DNA of 16,504 nt from Herminiimonas sp. GTDB taxonomy: Bacteria; Pseudomonadota; Gammaproteobacteria; Burkholderiales; Burkholderiaceae. Shown one piece after another: positions 1 to 7,044 of this stretch; positions within the stretch are counted from its first letter, which is position 1, and every line of letters begins with the position of its first letter. The stretch lies in assembly GCA_014377155.1 (NCBI GenBank), contig JACMQD010000518.1, forward strand, positions 1-16,504, in the 5' to 3' direction. The translations under genes and the position numbers were made by a program. The notes below the pieces were generated by a model that ran no database searches, was not told the DNA's origin, and saw only the letters and a program-made list of their open reading frames with translations.

Positions 1-426
1 CCCGACGCCTTGAAGGCAGCGCCTAAAAGCGGCGTGATTACCAACAAGCATCTGGCCTACATGCAGCGTCAGTGCGGCTATTACGCCGGCGAAACCGAGC
101 TCGAACAATGGTTGATGCTAGAACGCAATCGCGACAGGATGGTGGTGGTAATCGATAGTCAGACTGGCTTCGAATCGATTACGTACTTCCAACGGGATGC
201 AGACGGTGAATCGATCGACAAGGAACGCTTTGCGCTCGCAGAACTCGGCAGCACCAAAAGCGAGGTGAAGCACCAGATTCGTGCCGTACTGGCAGATGTT
301 TTTACAAATCAAAATGCCGCGGATCTTCAGCAATCGCAGAGCGTCGCTCTCTACCGCACCCGCGTGCACTGGCAGCGAATTGTCGGATTGGCACCCACAC
401 CGAGCGTCTTTTTTGGAGGCAGTTAA
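1..426 (+). CDS. Partial hypothetical protein (5' end outside window)
   Basis: The frame is open from the first base of the window and ends at TAA 424-426, giving about 141 codons. Reading continues upstream of the first possible start (TTG at 10), so the true start is probably off the left edge. The visible part is soluble and mixed in composition, with no membrane segment, signal peptide or metal-binding motif. It has a hydrophobic strand-like stretch (MVVVID) followed by charged helical sequence. I do not recognise a family. It is transcribed toward the - strand effector-like gene and lies across about 540 bp of poorly coding DNA from it. That it belongs to the same secretion-related locus is only a guess. 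Coding status is supported by the length of the open frame and the balanced protein composition; antisense frames here look like shadows. Confidence 0.5.
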   Translation, partial: PDALKAAPKSGVITNKHLAYMQRQCGYYAGETELEQWLMLERNRDRMVVVIDSQTGFESITYFQRDADGESIDKERFALAELGSTKSEVKHQIRAVLADVFTNQNAADLQQSQSVALYRTRVHWQRIVGLAPTPSVFFGGS

Positions 427-539
427 CACCTCGTCAGCGAGCATTTTCAGGCAGGATACCGCGCGTACCACATCCGTCGATTGTATGATGCATCCCTGGA
501 CGCAGGTCTTTAGAAAAAGGCGTTATAAGGTGGCGGCGC

Positions 540-671
540 ATGCAGAATGACGAACGTGTGAACGATGATCACGGCGCCAGGCATTCGGATTCGCACCAAA
601 CGCCAGGCATCGATTATGGAAGTGTGAATATGAGCGTGGGTTGGCCATTTACGTTGGCTCGGCACGCGTGA
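540..671 (+). CDS. Possible small protein, 43 aa
   Basis: ATG at 540 is preceded by AAGGTGG about seven bases upstream, a good Shine-Dalgarno match. The frame runs 43 codons to TGA at 669-671. The peptide starts with a polar, His/Asp-rich stretch and ends with a short hydrophobic patch (residues about 34-40). No family is recognised. It could be a real small gene, the head of a decayed gene, or chance. The ribosome binding site is the main support. Confidence 0.2.
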   Translation: MQNDERVNDDHGARHSDSHQTPGIDYGSVNMSVGWPFTLARHA

Positions 672-889
672 CACCTCGCAAGGCCGGGCAACAACAGGAT
701 GCTTCCCTTACGAGCACCGCATCATCTGATTCCAAAACACACTATCGATGCAATACAACAGCCTTCGCTGCTTTGGCGTGTCGTGCGCGACACCGCACGC
801 TTGGTCGTATTTTTCCGCAGCATCTTGGAACGGCGAATCCATATCCAGCCACGCGAAACTTGGAAAAAAAAGCTGTACTCGGACCGATG

Positions 890-920
890 CCGTGTCACCG
901 TTGACACGGTGGGCCACCGT
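890..920. repeat. Two overlapping perfect inverted repeats (possible terminator)
   Basis: CCGTGTCA-CCGT-TGACACGG (890-909) is a perfect 8-bp stem with a 4-nt loop. ACGGTG-GGC-CACCGT (906-920) is a second 6-bp stem that shares bases with the first, so the two are mutually exclusive. They lie 50-80 bp past the stop of the large - strand gene. On that strand a run of eight T follows about 20 nt further on (864-871), too far for a classic intrinsic terminator. A transcription end or an RNA-stability element is plausible. Confidence 0.35.
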
Positions 921-969
921 CACCATCGACTTTTAACGCTAACCCAACGTGCTGGAAACGGGACTGACT

Positions 970-3405
970 TCAACGCCGATCGTCGACGTCCGGGTCATCG
1001 CCAAATTCAGAGTGGTCATCCCCCAATTCAGAGTCGTTATCGCTCATTTCCGAACCGGCTTCATCCGTATCGGAAGAGTTATCGTCGTCTATATCAACAC
1101 CCAATGGCTCGCGGGAATCGTTGCTTGCGACAGACCCTTCGTCAGAGCCGCTGTAGTCATCATCCGATTCGTCCACCGCAGGCCGGGCTTGTGTTTCAAT
1201 TGTCAGGTCGCGCAACGAGGCACCCGCGGATTGGCTCCTTGCAATATTAAATTGTGCACGGTCCCTCGCCACTGCCAGCAGGTGGGCTTGTACGTCATTT
1301 AGATAGCGCCCCGCACTACTTTGCTCGATTCCCCTTTGCCGCTGCTCGAGCAGCGTCCGTACAACAGCCTGGTTGGCTTCGTTAGGCGCCGCTGTGAAGG
1401 CTTGGATCGCAACCTGCGTGGCTTGTTGCTGGCGCTGTATTCTGTTCAGAACCAAGGTATGCATCGCCGCTCTCTGGGCTTCCTCGCGATCCTGACTGAC
1501 TATGCCATGGGTCGACTGCGTGTCGATAGCCGCGCTGGGCGAAAGCGAGGCTGCCGCCGCTTGCGCGATGCTGGTTTCTGGCCACTCACCTCGCCGCAGT
1601 TGTGTGCGTTCGTTGGGAAGGTTACCGCGGCTGTTCGTCTCAGGATGCTGACGTAACCGAGGTGGCCGATCACTTCCGCGCCGTGGCTCTTGCTGTCGCT
1701 GTGGCTCTTGATGCTGTTGTGACTGTTGCGCCACTGGCTGCTGCGCCACTTGCTGTGGTACTACTGGCGGTTGCACTACCGGCGGTTGCACGACTGGCGG
1801 TTGCACGACTGGCGGTTGCACGATCTGCGGTTGCACGACCGGCGGTTGCACGACCAGCGGTTGCACCGCTGGCTGCTGCACCGCTGGCTGCTGCACCGCT
1901 GGCTGCTGCACCGCTGGCTGCTGCACCGCTGGCTGTTGCACCACCGGCGGTTGCTCCACTGGCGGTTGCACCGCTGGCTGCTGCACCGCTGGCTGTTGCG
2001 CCAGTGGCGGCTGCTCTGGTGGTTGCCGCAGTATCGATTCCGGCAGCACCAATTCTGGCGGCTGCGGATCCGGGGTCAGCGTCGAGGACAGTGCAGGCGA
2101 TGATGCCGGGCTCGATTCCGTTGCCTGCGCCTGCAATGATTGCGCAATGCTGTCCGCACGCGGCATCGAATCTGCCCCCCCACTCGTATCCGGAGCCACC
2201 GCCTGTGAAGACGCCAAATTAGCCGTGGCACGCTGGCGCTCCGCCAGCTTCGTCACCAGGACGTTGCGCAATTCCTCGAGCTGCGCGCTGCTGTGAACGA
2301 ACTGCGGTCCCCGTTGCTGGCGTCCCTCGAGAATCATCTGGTGCAAACTCTCATCGAGCGTGGCCGCGTCGTTGACCTCGCCGGAATCGATTAACTTGCC
2401 GATCGCATCGTAGACGATCAGTGTGGCATTACGCCCTATTCCGGCATAGCTGACGATGGCCGGTGTCGTTGCACTCGAAGGCGCGTCCGCGGCAGGCACA
2501 CTGCAATGTGCACCGTGCGCGTCGAGCAGTTCCTTGGCGCGCGCGATTTCGGCAGGACGCAGCACACTATTTGTAAATTTCAGGCCGACTTCGGTGATTG
2601 GTATCCTGATTTCGGCCGCCTCGCCAGGCGGCAAATTGGTGTCGATGACGGTCAGGATTAACGTGGTATGGTCGCTCGGGGCGCCCTCCACGCCAGACCG
2701 CGGCACCAAGGCCTCGAGATTTTGCATCAGATAGCGCCCGCCGATAAGAAATTCCGGCGCTCCATGGTTTTTCACCGTCGACAGCAGCTGGTGCAGCACT
2801 GAGCGCTCCTTACTTTTGGGCTCGGTGTCAGTGGACGGAGAATTGCCGAGGTTCTCTTGCAGCCGCTGGGTATCCTGGTGCGCCACGCGCGACACGAATT
2901 GGAACAAGCCTTGGCCGCTTTCGATGCCTTGCAAAAGGAAGTTTTCGCAACGCGTGAAGTCTTCACCGCTGGACGGCGGTTGGGGCGACTGTGCGGCGAC
3001 ATAACTTGCAGCAGGCTGGCTGCCGTGCGCGGGAAAGGTAATCCGGTTGGCATGAATGACCTGGTGGCTGCCGTTATTGACGACCGCGATCGCCGGGCTC
3101 ATGCACTGCACACCCGAGGCATTGCACTCTACCGCTGGCTCATGCGGATTTCTGGCGTTGCCCGATCCTGCCGCCCTGAGCGCATTCCACAAAGTACGCG
3201 CCTGCGGGTTTGCGCTCGGGCCACCAGCGTGACGGGCAGTGGCGATAAAAGCCGCCGTACCCCTGACGGCGCCGGCAGACGTCCCTGGAAGAGGCAGCTG
3301 CGACTCTGCGGCGGCTCCAGGCGGCTGAGAAGCCTGTCCGGCGGCATGGTCTGCGGGGAGATGGGCGGCGCTGGAACGAAGGTCGGTAAGATTTGTAAGA
3401 TTCAT
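970..3405 (-). CDS. Probable secreted effector: protein tyrosine phosphatase-like domain, Pro/Gln/Val repeats, acidic tail
   Basis: 811 aa. ATG at 3405 is preceded by AAAAGG about seven bases upstream. Residues 1-90 are Ser/Ala/Pro/Gln-rich with no Sec signal, as in type III effectors. Residues about 95-390 resemble the tyrosine phosphatase fold of YopH/HopAO1: HANRI (118-122), YVAAQSP...EDF (135-150, cf. YIATQGP...DFW), AGIGR (321-325, cf. CSAGIGR) and FVHSSAQLEEL (369-379, cf. the Q-loop). The catalytic Cys position is Ser319 (codon AGC). The segment aligning with WPD reads KFT (276-278), and the Q-loop Gln is His371. The P-loop Arg325 remains. The domain is therefore probably a pseudophosphatase, perhaps binding phosphotyrosine without hydrolysis. 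Residues 471-560 are pentapeptide repeats, 640-720 are Gln/Arg-rich and helical, and 744-809 are strongly acidic. The fold is recognised by eye. Secretion and host targeting are inferred, and no secretion apparatus is visible here. Confidence 0.7.
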   Translation of the reverse strand: MNLTNLTDLRSSAAHLPADHAAGQASQPPGAAAESQLPLPGTSAGAVRGTAAFIATARHAGGPSANPQARTLWNALRAAGSGNARNPHEPAVECNASGVQCMSPAIAVVNNGSHQVIHANRITFPAHGSQPAASYVAAQSPQPPSSGEDFTRCENFLLQGIESGQGLFQFVSRVAHQDTQRLQENLGNSPSTDTEPKSKERSVLHQLLSTVKNHGAPEFLIGGRYLMQNLEALVPRSGVEGAPSDHTTLILTVIDTNLPPGEAAEIRIPITEVGLKFTNSVLRPAEIARAKELLDAHGAHCSVPAADAPSSATTPAIVSYAGIGRNATLIVYDAIGKLIDSGEVNDAATLDESLHQMILEGRQQRGPQFVHSSAQLEELRNVLVTKLAERQRATANLASSQAVAPDTSGGADSMPRADSIAQSLQAQATESSPASSPALSSTLTPDPQPPELVLPESILRQPPEQPPLAQQPAVQQPAVQPPVEQPPVVQQPAVQQPAVQQPAVQQPAVQQPAVQPLVVQPPVVQPQIVQPPVVQPPVVQPPVVQPPVVPQQVAQQPVAQQSQQHQEPQRQQEPRRGSDRPPRLRQHPETNSRGNLPNERTQLRRGEWPETSIAQAAAASLSPSAAIDTQSTHGIVSQDREEAQRAAMHTLVLNRIQRQQQATQVAIQAFTAAPNEANQAVVRTLLEQRQRGIEQSSAGRYLNDVQAHLLAVARDRAQFNIARSQSAGASLRDLTIETQARPAVDESDDDYSGSDEGSVASNDSREPLGVDIDDDNSSDTDEAGSEMSDNDSELGDDHSEFGDDPDVDDRR
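1726..1995 (-). repeat. 15-bp in-frame tandem repeat (about 16-18 units)
   Basis: The coding strand of the effector-like gene contains consecutive 15-bp units encoding the pentapeptides QPAVQ and PPVVQ (residues 471-550), plus two degenerate units to residue 560. Five QPAVQ units in a row (residues 491-515) are nearly identical in DNA. The array splits into a QPAVQ block and a PPVVQ block, which suggests separate local expansions. The unit is a multiple of three, so gain or loss of copies keeps the frame. A proline every fifth residue suggests an extended linker or binding surface. Confidence 0.9.
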
Positions 3406-3788
3406 CGTAATACCTTTTGGTTATCGGGTTGCCAGATCCATCGCAGTGGTTGATTCAGCCGGATGTCGGGGATGCCACGCAGCGTCGCTGCCTTGATCGG
3501 TATGCGTGAAAAATCATCTGACCGTCTTGAGTGACAGCCGCCGCGAGTTAGTTCCATCACTGGGCGGATTTTTCAGGGAATAGTCAGAGCGCCGAGTCAC
3601 GGTCAACAATTGCTCGTGCGGCAGATGACTGTAGTGGGACCAGGTGATCGCGTGGCCGCCATGTGGGCGCCATGTTTCATGCAAAACCTGTGACGAAAGA
3701 ACTCGTGCTGAGACGCCCACTCGTGCGCGCTGAAAATCACTTCACGCAGCGGGAGCGGAAGCACATTTCACAGGTGCGCTGTTCTTGC
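3406..3788. other. Spacer between effector-like gene and malonate operon
   Basis: 383 bp lie between the end of mdcH and the start of the large effector-like gene, both on the - strand. The effector promoter should be here, but I found no good -10/-35 pair, HrpL-type box or TTCG-N16-TTCG box. A 68-codon - strand frame starting with GTG (3514-3720) is present but has no ribosome binding site and no recognisable family. No clear intrinsic terminator follows mdcH. Confidence 0.45.
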
Positions 3789-4724
3789 CTATGAATCCAG
3801 TTGCTTGTCGAGCCACTCGACCACGCCTGACACCGATCGAAAATCGGCTACCGAGCGCGTTGTCATGTGTGGATGACGCGCCTTGAGCATGCGCGACAGT
3901 GCCGAACCGGGACCGAGCTCCAGTCCGACTTCGATGCCGCTTTCGCTGAAGGCATCCATGCAGTCTGTCCATCGTATGGTGTGCGCCATTTGTGCCGACA
4001 GCACGGCCGCAACGTCGGCGCCGCGACGAACGCGGTCGCCGCTGATACCGGCCAGCACCGGAATCGCCGGATCGGCTAGCCGATACTGACGCAACACGTC
4101 GGCAAACGCTACCGCAGCGCCCTGCATCAATGGCGTGTGCGAGGCTACGCCGACCCGCAGCGCTGTGCACTGGACACCGAAGCCAGCCAACGTCGAGCGA
4201 AAAGCGGCGAGCGATGTTTCAGCGCCACCGACGATGAAACTATCCGCGCCGGTAACAATGGCAACATGCAGGCAGTGCGCGTCGAGGCTGGTTTGAACAT
4301 CCTCGATGCGCCTGCCTGAAATAGCCAGCAATGATTGTGGCACCCCTACTTGCACGCAAAGGTCCATCAAGGCCGCCCTTTCGGCAGCCAGTGAAATGGC
4401 ATCGGCCGGTCCGATCGTCCCGGCGATCGCATGCGCCGACAACTCACCGATACTGTAGCCCGCGACCAGCGCCGGTGCAGGAACCAGGGGCCGCAGTGCT
4501 TCCCATGCGGCCAGCGTCGCGGCGACGATGAGCGGCTGCGCCAACCGACTGAGAAAAGGCAGGTCAGGGTCGGCCAGGACAGTGGCAAGCGGCATGCCAA
4601 GCATCGTCTCCAGCGGCCAGCAGCGCAGCGTGTCGGCCACACCCGGCGCGTGGCAAGCCAGGTCGAACATAGCCGCATCCTGCGCGCCCTGCCCGGGACA
4701 AAGGAGGCCGAAACGGCGTTTCAT
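3789..4724 (-). CDS. mdcH: Malonate decarboxylase epsilon subunit: malonyl-CoA:ACP transacylase
   Basis: 311 aa, FabD-like. It transfers malonyl from malonyl-CoA to the acyl carrier subunit MdcC, priming the decarboxylase cycle in the cytoplasm. GQGAQ lies at residues 11-15. The nucleophile elbow GYSIG puts Ser91 in place, Arg116 sits in AERAALM, and His196 in ASHTP completes the catalytic set, with spacing close to E. coli FabD (Ser92, Arg117, His201). The start chosen is ATG 4724, which overlaps the mdcB stop as ATGA and gives the canonical N-terminus MKRRFGLLCPGQGAQ. The open frame extends 189 codons further upstream, but that extension is Arg/Cys-rich and antiparallel to family expectation. 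This is the last gene of the operon, and no clear terminator follows. Confidence 0.93.
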   Translation of the reverse strand: MKRRFGLLCPGQGAQDAAMFDLACHAPGVADTLRCWPLETMLGMPLATVLADPDLPFLSRLAQPLIVAATLAAWEALRPLVPAPALVAGYSIGELSAHAIAGTIGPADAISLAAERAALMDLCVQVGVPQSLLAISGRRIEDVQTSLDAHCLHVAIVTGADSFIVGGAETSLAAFRSTLAGFGVQCTALRVGVASHTPLMQGAAVAFADVLRQYRLADPAIPVLAGISGDRVRRGADVAAVLSAQMAHTIRWTDCMDAFSESGIEVGLELGPGSALSRMLKARHPHMTTRSVADFRSVSGVVEWLDKQLDS

Positions 4725-5680
4725 CGGCCGCTGCGCTCGACCGTATCCGGTGACAGAGACGTCGCGGTCGCGAGATGAACGAACCAGGTCGCCGCCAGCA
4801 GATCGGCCGCGCCACCGGGTGATAATTTCAGCTGAATGAATAGCTGATGACATGCCATCGCGCGCTCGCGCCAATGCACGGATGCGGTGCCGCCGGCGCG
4901 CAGGAATTCCTGTGACCGGGTCTTGACGATCGCCGCACCGGCGCCGCCACCGCGGTGGTAGACGTTGGTGTCGTTGATCTGTCCCATCAGGCAAAAGAGC
5001 GCGTCGATGCAGGCACAGTCGGCACTGCGGCCGTCGCTGAGGGTTTGACGCAGTATTGGTAGTGCATGCTGAAAAACCGCAGGCAAGCCGAGCGCGACTT
5101 CTTCTCCGGCGCCGCTGACCGCGTGCCGCAAGGCCACTTGCTGGCCGTGCGATCCAGCCCCCAGAGAATGTGCATGCAACAGCAGTGCTGGCCCCCAGGT
5201 TTGGCGCAGCGTGGCGCGTACTGTGCCCGGCGTCAGCGCACGGCCGCTTGCATGACAGCGACCGATTGCCGCACACAGCATGCCGATGCAAAAGATCGCG
5301 CCGCGGTGGGTATTGATGCCGCCGGTGGCGCGCAGCATCACGCGTTCGGCATCGACGCCGAGCTGCCGAAGGATGGCGAAGGACGAACCGTCCACGCCGG
5401 CTTGCGTGATCCGAAAAAAATAATGACGCAGCGAAAACAAACTGCGCAGGAAAGTGGCGGCGTTCATGTCGCCATGGCTGCCGTTATCTATCCTGGAAAC
5501 AAGGCCGGGTTTCGGGTACAGCGCGAGCTCGACATGCAGGCTGCGTACAGCCAGCAAGGCCACCCGCCGGCACAACGCACGTTGACCCTGTGCTGGCATC
5601 CGCACGGACGTGCGCAACCGCTGCGGCACAAGCGAAAACGGATTGCCGTGATGGCCGGCATGCGGCATCACATCATGCAT
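4721..5680 (-). CDS. mdcB: Triphosphoribosyl-dephospho-CoA synthase
   Basis: 319 aa, CitG/MdcB family. It makes 2'-(5''-triphosphoribosyl)-3'-dephospho-CoA from ATP and dephospho-CoA, the precursor of the prosthetic group of MdcC. The family signature YPKPGLVS...DNGSHGDM is at residues 55-72 and ATGGINTHRGAIF at 118-130. The start chosen is ATG 5680, which overlaps the mdcG stop by 8 bp (ATGCATGA); a second ATG four codons later (5668) is an alternative. The open frame reaches 27 codons further upstream inside mdcG, but those codons are Arg/Cys-rich and look non-coding. The end overlaps the mdcH start as ATGA. The family usually runs to about 290 residues, so the N-terminus is slightly long. 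Confidence 0.92.
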   Translation of the reverse strand: MHDVMPHAGHHGNPFSLVPQRLRTSVRMPAQGQRALCRRVALLAVRSLHVELALYPKPGLVSRIDNGSHGDMNAATFLRSLFSLRHYFFRITQAGVDGSSFAILRQLGVDAERVMLRATGGINTHRGAIFCIGMLCAAIGRCHASGRALTPGTVRATLRQTWGPALLLHAHSLGAGSHGQQVALRHAVSGAGEEVALGLPAVFQHALPILRQTLSDGRSADCACIDALFCLMGQINDTNVYHRGGGAGAAIVKTRSQEFLRAGGTASVHWRERAMACHQLFIQLKLSPGGAADLLAATWFVHLATATSLSPDTVERSGR

Positions 5681-6344
5681 GGCCGGTGCCAAAAGTCGCC
5701 AGCAGCGCAGTAGTCGTTTGCAACGATACCCGATCGATTTCCTTGACCAAAACCCGCGCACCCGCTTGGCCGGCGACGAACTGCCATTCCTTCCAGGCTA
5801 CCGCTTGTCCCGATGGAAAAATGATTTCGCCATCCAGCGGCAGGCACACCGCATGTCGCGCCAGGAGGGCGATTGCGTCGTCGAGCTGTTGCTGGCTAAC
5901 CGGATAAATCAAGAGATCGAGGTCGGAGTCCGGGCCGAGGAAGCAACGTCCGGTGAGCGTCTGCCATGCGCACGAGCCGTAGACGCGCAGCTGCAATCCA
6001 GCCATTTCAGCGTCCGACAGGAGCGCGCGCACCGCGGTGGCCCAGGCGGCGGGCAAGGCTGGCTGCACTGTATCGAGGGTCCGCGGCATGGTCATCGTCA
6101 CGACGGACGACAGCGGCGTTACGAGCGAGGTGCGGTGCTTGATGCCGCTGAGCGGATCGGGCGGACTGGCCAGCCCCAGGCAGACATTGTCAGCAGGCGC
6201 CGCCGCATCGCGACGGCGCACGGTGGCAGGCCAGCCTGCAGCACGCCACAGGTCGATCGCGCTGCGATCGGTTTCACCTGCCGTCTCGCCCAGTGCGCGC
6301 CAGCCTTGATCGGACAACCAGGCAAGGCTATGGCGTGCAAACAT
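5673..6344 (-). CDS. mdcG: Phosphoribosyl-dephospho-CoA transferase (holo-ACP synthase of malonate decarboxylase)
   Basis: 223 aa. It attaches the phosphoribosyl-dephospho-CoA group from the MdcB product to the serine of MdcC. The nucleotidyltransferase motif is clear: YGSCAWQ (122-128) followed by DSDLDLL (139-145), in which Asp141 and Asp143 match the metal-binding Asp pair shown to be essential in the Klebsiella enzyme. The N-terminus (RHSLAWL) fits the family's usual RHDLxWL opening, which supports ATG 6344. It overlaps the mdcE end by 17 bp and the mdcB start by 8 bp, so translation is probably coupled. Length is close to the family norm of about 205-220 residues. Confidence 0.93.
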   Translation of the reverse strand: MFARHSLAWLSDQGWRALGETAGETDRSAIDLWRAAGWPATVRRRDAAAPADNVCLGLASPPDPLSGIKHRTSLVTPLSSVVTMTMPRTLDTVQPALPAAWATAVRALLSDAEMAGLQLRVYGSCAWQTLTGRCFLGPDSDLDLLIYPVSQQQLDDAIALLARHAVCLPLDGEIIFPSGQAVAWKEWQFVAGQAGARVLVKEIDRVSLQTTTALLATFGTGHA

Positions 6345-7044
6345 TGCTTGCGGTGATGATCGCCAGCGCTACGGGCAACGCCATCTTGCGGCCGCCCCGG
6401 GCCAGTCCGGTGGCGCTACGGCAATCAACCGCGCTGGCCTGATCGATCGCACTGGCCAGGTGCGCGGCGAGATCGCCTTCCCAGATGCCTTCCACACCAC
6501 CCATCCGGTAATAATTTTCCGGACCGGGCGCGAAGACCGGATTGCTTTCGGCCAGCATGGTAAGGGTTTCCAGCGGCACCTTGGTAATGCGTGCCATCGC
6601 CGGCAAGCCCATCACGCGGATCGTTGCCTGCGGCAGCGCATAGCACGCATCGGCCATCAGGCCGCTGGTAATGAAACCGCCCGACAGCGCTTGGTCGTAC
6701 ACCAACCCGACGACGGGATGTCGATGGCGTCGTGCGAGATCGATGCATTTTCCGAGATGGGCCATATAACTGTTAATACCCAGCATTTCATCGCGATGCC
6801 GTAGCCTTTGCCCTTGGGTATCGACCAGGATGACGATCGGTCGACCCGGATGATCGCGGATCGTGTCGAGTATCGTGGCTGCCTGCGCCAGCGCAATGTC
6901 GACGCCGATGGGCGTATGGTCGGTGGTGCCGACGACTGCGACCGTGCGCTCTGCGACGTCGCCGGTGCCGGACAAGACACAGTCGCGTTCGACGATGTCA
7001 TGGCCGAGCGGGAATAGTTGGGCGGCCAGTGTTTGCCAGTCCAT
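6328..7044 (-). CDS. mdcE: Malonate decarboxylase gamma subunit
   Basis: 238 aa, crotonase-like/carboxyltransferase fold. With MdcD it forms the malonyl-S-ACP decarboxylase that releases CO2 and leaves acetyl-S-ACP. The strand ILVDTQGQ (72-79) and the glycine-rich oxyanion segment ALSGGFITSG (119-128) are family landmarks. ESNPVFAPGPENYYRMGG (166-183) and GIWEGDL (186-192) are typical of MdcE. The ATG overlaps the mdcD stop by one base (TGATG). In some bacteria mdcD and mdcE interact tightly or are fused; here they are separate. The end overlaps mdcG by 17 bp. Confidence 0.94.
   Translation of the reverse strand: MDWQTLAAQLFPLGHDIVERDCVLSGTGDVAERTVAVVGTTDHTPIGVDIALAQAATILDTIRDHPGRPIVILVDTQGQRLRHRDEMLGINSYMAHLGKCIDLARRHRHPVVGLVYDQALSGGFITSGLMADACYALPQATIRVMGLPAMARITKVPLETLTMLAESNPVFAPGPENYYRMGGVEGIWEGDLAAHLASAIDQASAVDCRSATGLARGGRKMALPVALAIITASNVCTP

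Larger units (their letters stand above)
427..969. other. Intergenic stretch, no convincing gene
   Basis: This stretch lies between the stop of the left-edge gene and the stop of the large - strand gene, so the flanking genes converge on it. Open frames here are short and unlike known proteins. The only one with a good ribosome binding site is the 43-codon ORF at 540-671. Near the right end are two overlapping inverted repeats (890-920) and a run of eight A at 864-871. It may hold a degenerate gene, but I can identify no remnant. Confidence 0.5.

Noticed and set aside
699..1250. 183-codon + strand frame
   Set aside because: Half of it is antisense to the acidic tail of the large gene, which produces its Arg/His-rich sequence; no family is recognised.
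1726..1995. CRISPR-like regular repeats
   Set aside because: The units are directly contiguous at 15 bp with no spacers and encode a pentapeptide repeat in frame.
1602..2222. Long + strand frames across the repeat region (Ala/Pro/Leu-rich or Arg/Leu/His-rich)
   Set aside because: The 15-bp repeat keeps several frames open on both strands. The - strand frame runs far beyond the repeat and has recognisable domain motifs.
3514..3720. 68-codon - strand frame upstream of the effector-like gene
   Set aside because: GTG start, no ribosome binding site, no recognisable family. It is kept only as part of the spacer description.
4725..5291. N-terminal extension of mdcH to a 500-aa protein
   Set aside because: The extension overlaps mdcB in another frame, and the ATGA junction at 4721-4724 gives a canonical FabD-like start.
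5681..5761. N-terminal extension of mdcB (27 codons)
   Set aside because: It overlaps mdcG, is Arg/Cys-rich, and adds nothing to the family alignment.
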